DNA from: an uncultured Blautia sp. | Lineage (GTDB): Bacteria > Bacillota > Clostridia > Lachnospirales > Lachnospiraceae | Assembly (NCBI GenBank): GCA_900542045.1 | Contig: UQMI01000089.1 | Span: 1 to 5,345 of the forward strand | Reading direction: 5' to 3' | DNA: 5,345 nucleotides | Shown: positions 4,692 to 5,345 of the stretch, one piece after another | How positions within the stretch are numbered: the first letter of the stretch is position 1 | Layout: the number at the start of each line of letters is the position of its first letter | Program-made: the position numbers and the translations under genes | The notes under the pieces: model-generated | The model's database searches: none | What the model was told of the DNA's origin: nothing | The model's input: the letters and a program-made list of their open reading frames with translations, nothing else

Positions 4692-5345
4692 CTAATCATC
4701 CAGATCCCCGGTCAGGCGGAGTACCGCCCGTATTTCCTCTTCTTCCATATCCAGATAGGCAGAAAGTTCTTCAATGCTGGACTTTTCACCCACTCCGTCT
4801 GCCAGCTCCCGTATGGATTCTTCCAGATGCCGCACCTTTTCCACCAGAAAATCATCCTCATATTTCTGCTGTGCCTGTTCCCTGGTCATATTTTCCAATC
4901 CCTGCCGGATGGCCGCCTCCAGCCGCTCTTCTCCCGCACCTTCCGTGTTTTCCTCCTTCAGGGCCAGCATCAGACTGATATTCCCTTCCTGAATCAGATC
5001 ACCGATAAACAGCGAAGCGTAATGGTATTCCCTGGCAATCTCTATGACATTCCACAGATAATTTTCCAAAACAGATCCCGTCCCCGGCGCCTTCAGTGTC
5101 TTTTTGTATTCTTTCAGGTAGGCCTCCTCTTCCGGCGTCAGAGATACGGTCTCCTGTTTTCTCTCCGTTCTGTCCGTTTCTTCCTCCTGCTCCTGTGCAT
5201 CCGTGATCCGAATCCCCTGGATCCGCAGGTAATCCAGCACTTTCTCCATTTGTTCTGCCTGAAGCCCGTCCTCCTGAAAAAAATGCTCCACTCCTTCCCT
5301 GGTGATCCTTTTTCCATTTAATTTTGCCAGCGTACAGATATCTGT
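4692..5345 (-). CDS. Sigma-70-like protein lacking regions 2.3/2.4 and 4 (partial, 5' end outside window)
   Basis: The frame is open to the right edge, giving 217 residues before a TAG stop; the true start lies beyond the window. Residues about 8-49 (KLNGKRITREGVEHFF, then QMEKVLDYLRIQGIRITD) resemble sigma region 1.1 of RpoD. After a charged, glutamate-rich linker, residues about 94-128 (LENYLWNVIEIA, then DLIQEGNISLMLAL) match regions 2.1/2.2, which bind core RNA polymerase. The expected continuation, with the YATWWIRQ-type segment that reads and melts the -10 element, is missing. Instead an acidic helical stretch leads to a region 3-like end (IEELSAYLDMEEEEIRAVLRLTGD). There is no region 4. 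It therefore probably cannot recognise promoters as an ordinary sigma factor; it may bind core polymerase or be a relic-derived regulator. I believe related sigma-like proteins occur in Lachnospiraceae, but their function is unknown to me. No terminator is visible before the nrdJ promoter. Confidence 0.75.
   Translation of the reverse strand, partial: TDICTLAKLNGKRITREGVEHFFQEDGLQAEQMEKVLDYLRIQGIRITDAQEQEEETDRTERKQETVSLTPEEEAYLKEYKKTLKAPGTGSVLENYLWNVIEIAREYHYASLFIGDLIQEGNISLMLALKEENTEGAGEERLEAAIRQGLENMTREQAQQKYEDDFLVEKVRHLEESIRELADGVGEKSSIEELSAYLDMEEEEIRAVLRLTGDLDD

Noticed and set aside
2299..4695. A 798-codon open frame on the plus strand, antisense to nearly all of nrdJ
   Set aside because: It lies entirely over nrdJ, its translation shows no family resemblance and is rich in His, Cys and Ser as expected of a mirror frame, and no ribosome binding site precedes it. 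It is a by-product of nrdJ codon usage.
5289..5291. GTG at 5291 as the start of the sigma-like protein
   Set aside because: The frame stays open for 18 more codons to the window edge, and those codons (KLNGKRITREG) continue the region 1.1 similarity. The AAGGAG in front abuts the GTG with no usable spacing.

Overview
The window looks like a chromosomal segment from a Gram-positive anaerobe of the class Clostridia, most likely Lachnospiraceae. The reasons are strong AGGAGG-type ribosome binding sites, moderate GC with AT-rich promoters, a B12-dependent (class II) ribonucleotide reductase of clostridial type, a BlaI/M56 regulator pair with a DUF4825-like sensor, and a sigma-70-like protein of a kind I associate with that family. 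The taxonomy is inferred from gene content. All four genes lie on the minus strand, so transcription runs from the right edge towards the left.

Right to left: (1) 4692-5345 is the 3' part of a sigma-70-like gene, open to the window edge. It keeps a region 1.1-like N-terminus, a region 2.1/2.2-like core and a region 3-like C-terminus, but lacks the promoter-reading segments 2.3/2.4 and region 4. (2) A 74-base gap holds a -10 element flanked by two NrdR-like boxes whose centres are 31 bp apart. (3) 2341-4617 is nrdJ, a complete 758-aa adenosylcobalamin-dependent ribonucleotide reductase with its cysteines intact, a C-terminal zinc ribbon and no ATP-cone. (4) 2047-2340 is noncoding. It carries a perfect 20-bp inverted repeat, a weak candidate promoter and several smaller dyads. 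(5) 1681-2046 is a BlaI/MecI-type repressor, translationally coupled by a 4-base overlap to (6) 152-1684, an M56 (BlaR1-type) membrane metallopeptidase whose C-terminal sensor is not a penicillin-binding domain and which ends in a GGADGPT tail. (7) 1-151 is noncoding and holds a good sigma-A promoter pointing left, out of the window, with an operator-like dyad across its -35 box.

Functionally there are two units. nrdJ supplies deoxyribonucleotides without oxygen and is probably repressed by NrdR when dNTPs are plentiful. The blaI-blaR pair is probably a signal-to-proteolysis switch: the M56 protease senses an unknown extracytoplasmic signal and inactivates the repressor, releasing the pair's own promoter and unknown targets. 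No mobile element, CRISPR array, tRNA or rRNA is visible. The points most worth following are the GGADGPT tail on the protease, the long dyad upstream of blaI, the NrdR box pair, and the sigma-like protein without DNA-reading regions.
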